From the NCBI GenBank assembly GCA_902788785.1, contig CADALT010000009.1, positions 30,180 through 94,179 on the forward strand: a stretch of DNA of 64,000 nucleotides, read 5' to 3'. The notes beneath the pieces were generated by a model. The model saw only the letters and a program-made list of their open reading frames with translations, made no database searches and was not told the origin of the DNA. This document shows positions 61,986 through 64,000 of this stretch, in pieces (the stretch's first letter is position 1; each line of letters starts with the position of its first letter). The position numbers and the translations under genes are program-made. This DNA comes from an uncultured Ruminococcus sp. (GTDB lineage Bacteria > Bacillota > Clostridia > Oscillospirales > Ruminococcaceae).

Positions 61986-62444
61986 TTACAATATCGTCCC
62001 GTCCACACATTCCAGCATGACGGTGAAAGGTCCGTCGTTTTCGAGCGTAACTTTCATATCTGCCCCGAATATACCACGCTCTACCTTGCCGCTTATCTTC
62101 TCCTCACAGCATTTGCAGAAATATTCGTACAGCGCCTTAGCCTTATCGGGCGAACCTGCCTTGACGAACGAGGGGCGGTTGCCTTTGTGACAATCCGCAT
62201 ACAGCGTAAACTGGCTCACTGCCAGTATATCTCCCCCAACATCGTTTATCGAAAGATTGGTCTTGTCGTTCTCGTCAGCGAAAATGCGCAGTTTCGAGAT
62301 CTTCTCCGCCAGACGTTCGCAGTCCGCATTCGTATCATCTTCCGCTGCCCCCAGCAGTATCAGCAAGCCTTTTCCTGCCTGCCCGACAACAGCTCCGTCC
62401 ACTTCGACCTTAGCGTAATTCACACGCTGTATAAGTGCTCTCAT
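61986..62444 (-). CDS. dtd: D-aminoacyl-tRNA deacylase
   Basis: A 152-aa proofreading enzyme that frees D-amino acids from t[20 protein letters not shown] at the start, [10 protein letters not shown] and NDGPFTVML (the cross-subunit Gly-Pro loop, with Phe where Val is usual) are diagnostic. The start at 62444 has GGAGG seven bases before. An ATG two codons earlier overlaps that site. Monocistronic. Confidence 0.95.
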   Translation of the reverse strand: MRALIQRVNYAKVEVDGAVVGQAGKGLLILLGAAEDDTNADCERLAEKISKLRIFADENDKTNLSINDVGGDILAVSQFTLYADCHKGNRPSFVKAGSPDKAKALYEYFCKCCEEKISGKVERGIFGADMKVTLENDGPFTVMLECVDGTIL

Positions 62445-62539
62445 TTTCATACCTCCGTATATCGTGTTATAGATATTATAACACATCTTGCAGTCAAGTG
62501 CAATAAGGCAAAGCGTTAGCCTGTGGTCGTGAGGGGCGC

Positions 62540-62779
62540 TTAGTACAATTCCTGCTGTAAAGTACGGAAAGTCTCGGTGTCAAAGAACTCCGTTATAGTC
62601 ATATCCAGCCCGTCACACAGCTTTTTTATCGTGACGATGCCGATGTTCTTCGCCTTGTGATTAACGATGTCGTTAACGGTGGACTGGGTCACACCGGAAA
62701 CAGTAGCCAGTTTATTTATGGTTATTCCCTTGTCATTACATAGCTCAATAAACCGTGCCGCTACTGCTTCCGAGACCAC
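62540..62779 (-). CDS. XRE-family helix-turn-helix protein, start region disrupted
   Basis: A 79-aa regulator, if GTG at 62779 is the start. The HTH is [21 protein letters not shown], and the C-terminus [17 protein letters not shown] is typical of small Firmicute XRE proteins. No ribosome site precedes the GTG. The sequence immediately upstream, read on the other strand, is the Thr-rich linker of a secreted protein, so the natural start appears to have been lost. Confidence 0.55.
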   Translation of the reverse strand: MVSEAVAARFIELCNDKGITINKLATVSGVTQSTVNDIVNHKAKNIGIVTIKKLCDGLDMTITEFFDTETFRTLQQELY

Positions 62780-63182
62780 AACGGCCGAGCCGACAACTAC
62801 TACCGCTGAAACCACCACAACTCAAGCCACCACCACCGAAACCCCCGAACCCGAATCGGATATGATGATCGTGGAAGAGTGTATAAAAGTATTAGCTGAA
62901 AATCATGCTAAAAGCCCTGTTACCGACATACTTGTTCCCCCAATAGATGACGGCACTGTTTTATGTGCTGTTAAAGAAAATAACATAAGATTTTATTTAA
63001 AACAAGGAAAAACAGAAACAACTGAGTTTGATGACAATAATACAGCTTTGTCAAACCAAGACAGCGGTATTCTTATAATGTTCCAAAATGGTGAGAAAAC
63101 TAAGGTATCGGACTATAAAATAGAATATAGTTCTGATGATGGCTCTGAAATATTTATACAGTACGATCCGTCACTACAATAA
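62770..63182 (+). pseudogene. 3' remnant of a Thr-rich secreted protein
   Basis: Frame encoding a Thr/Glu-rich linker ([17 protein letters not shown]) and a small C-terminal domain (DMMIVEECIKVLAENHAK through FIQYDPSLQ). Its signal peptide is missing, because the upstream codons run antisense through the XRE gene. From about 62900 the codon use is much more AT-rich than its neighbours. It is followed by a terminator. Alternatively, translation could start at ATG 62862. Confidence 0.5.
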
Positions 63183-63186
63183 ACAT

Positions 63187-63230
63187 CAAGCGCCCCACGC
63201 TGAGAAAGCGCAGGGCGCATTTTTATTGTT
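63187..63230. terminator. bidirectional terminator
   Basis: GCGCCC/GGGCGC outer stem with CGCT/AGCG inside, followed by ATTTTTATT, between the Thr-rich remnant and spoVT. Confidence 0.7.
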
Positions 63231-63762
63231 CTATCTGCTTGCCTAAGAACATCGCAGCAGCCTTGCAAAGCATAGCCTGGTCGTCGGTCACACGCTGACC
63301 GTCCCTGCCTGCCAGAAAAGCCACCGCCCCCGATACATCTCCGCCCGAGATTATGGGCGATACTGCCAGCGCACGGGCATTTATCCCCTCCACGGGACAG
63401 AACTCCTCACTGCCGCTGCGGAACTCGTAACTGCGGCGCTCCTCCATCATATCCTCCAAAGCCTGTGACAGCCTGCGCTGGGAATACTCCTTTTTTGAGA
63501 CCCCCGATACCGCCACCACATGGTCGGTATCAAATATCACCGCAGGCGCACCGCCCAGCTTCGCAATGACCTCCGCCGCCTGCAAAGCCCCGTCCGAAAG
63601 CTCGTTTATCGGCGAATACTTTTTGAAGATGACCTCACCGTCGGTGTTGGTGTATATCTCCAGCGGGTCGCCCTCACGAATGCGCATGGTCCTGCGGATC
63701 TCCTTGGGTATGACCACCCTGCCGAGATCATCTATGCGTCTGACTATTCCTGTTGCTTTCAT
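63223..63762 (-). CDS. spoVT: stage V sporulation protein T-like AbrB-family regulator
   Basis: A 179-aa transcription factor, close to the 178 aa of Bacillus SpoVT. The N-terminal swapped-hairpin AbrB domain is MKATGIVRRIDDLGRVVIPKEIRRTMRIREGDPLEIY. Residues about 55-179 form a GAF-like domain. It controls forespore genes in spore formers, and related proteins occur in non-sporulating relatives. The third of three ATGs (63762) has the best spacing to GGAGG. An IS-like end lies about 140 bp upstream. Confidence 0.9.
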   Translation of the reverse strand: MKATGIVRRIDDLGRVVIPKEIRRTMRIREGDPLEIYTNTDGEVIFKKYSPINELSDGALQAAEVIAKLGGAPAVIFDTDHVVAVSGVSKKEYSQRRLSQALEDMMEERRSYEFRSGSEEFCPVEGINARALAVSPIISGGDVSGAVAFLAGRDGQRVTDDQAMLCKAAAMFLGKQIEQ

Positions 63763-63768
63763 CATCAT

Positions 63769-63954
63769 TCCTCCGTGATAATTTTTGTGGAAATAGTTTG
63801 CGCAGAGTTTGGCAGATTATTCATCAGCCGAGACATTATAGATCACACCCTAAACCCGACTTGCTCTTTATATAAGAAATTAAAAAAAGTCCCCGATAAA
63901 CTGAACCGCCCCACATTGTGCGTACAGCACAAAAAAGCCCTATGGTAAATTAAA
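63769..63954. other. upstream region of spoVT up to a possible IS end
   Basis: No gene. A TATAAT on the minus strand near 63836-63841 could be the -10 of spoVT, with no good -35. A TGAACCGCCCCAC motif at 63902 resembles the terminal inverted repeat of IS3/IS150-group elements, and a T-rich hairpin is not evident. Confidence 0.4.
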
Positions 63955-64000
63955 TCAAGCTACGAACTGGCTTCGCAATTCAAGCGGAGTCAGTTTTGTT
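63955..64000 (-). mobile_element. C-terminal end of an IS3-like transposase, partial
   Basis: On the minus strand the frame entering from the window edge reads TKLTPLELRSQFVA and stops at 63955. This resembles the C-terminus of IS3/IS150-family integrases (LTPVEYR-type ending). Only 15 codons are visible, so the call is tentative. Confidence 0.45.

Noticed and set aside
62667-62769. N-terminal extension of the Thr-rich protein
   Set aside because: It runs antisense through the conserved helix-turn-helix of the XRE gene.

Overview
The window looks like chromosome of a gut or rumen Ruminococcus, closest in style to the R. albus group. This is inferred from gene content, not from a database search. 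Pointers are a V-type ATPase, a type III glutamine synthetase, secreted proteins ending in type I dockerins, a lipoprotein of the GH26 mannanase family, a FabK/FabZ-type Firmicute fatty-acid cluster, and a SpoVT homologue. Spacing is compact. Most intergenic gaps carry near-consensus sigma-A promoters with 16-18 nt spacers and hairpin terminators. No tRNA, rRNA or CRISPR array was seen.

Layout. 1-4249: 3' part of a V-ATPase operon (A, B, D) and a DUF308 membrane protein. 4330-6521: glnN behind a leader in which a small AnnGnn hexaloop hairpin excludes an intrinsic terminator, an ANTAR-type antitermination layout. 7023-8952: a SleB-type cell-wall hydrolase under a WalR-like box and an unknown protein. 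9029-13078 (minus): a class I aminotransferase, then an operon of two CobW/G3E GTPases and a four-cysteine TSCPD protein. 13343-16874: two tandem teichoic-acid polymerases and an IspD/TarI cytidylyltransferase. 16956-20653 (minus): a ribbon-helix-helix protein, a membrane protein and ClpB. 20862-22462: a TatD-associated radical SAM protein and ThrB. 22635-27453: HU, a Lys/Ala-rich protein, then HAD, RsmG, TrmN6-like, GNAT and TsaD.

27503-33005: two divergent dockerin proteins, one with five Ig-like modules, the other with a transglutaminase-like domain. 33327-37111: TypA and the GH26 lipoprotein. 37260-42160: YfhO, NUDIX, Asp/Glu racemase-like and DHHW proteins. 42212-44729 (minus): an alanine symporter and FabD. 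45182-54851: the fab/acc operon fabH-X-fabK-Y-fabG-fabF-accB-fabZ-accC-accD-accA-acpP. fabK carries a 14-bp tandem duplication that breaks its frame. 55021-57337: a four-gene operon with two tautomerase-superfamily proteins, one MIF-like, around an S66 peptidase. 57422-59736 (minus): cheR-cheB-cheW. 59900-64000: a HEAT/LRV-like protein, a Cthe_2159-like lipoprotein, Dtd, a scrambled XRE/Thr-rich junction, SpoVT and the edge of an IS3-like element.

The genes combine core physiology (ion-motive ATPase, ammonia assimilation, a whole fatty-acid initiation and elongation set) with surface biology (teichoic acid, wall hydrolase, dockerin proteins, mannanase, polysaccharide-binding lipoprotein). The most notable signals are the glnN leader switch, the fabK frameshift, the tautomerase/MIF operon, the CobW-YcgQ fusion, a possible internal dockerin, and small palindromic elements, one of which supplies the end of a coding sequence.
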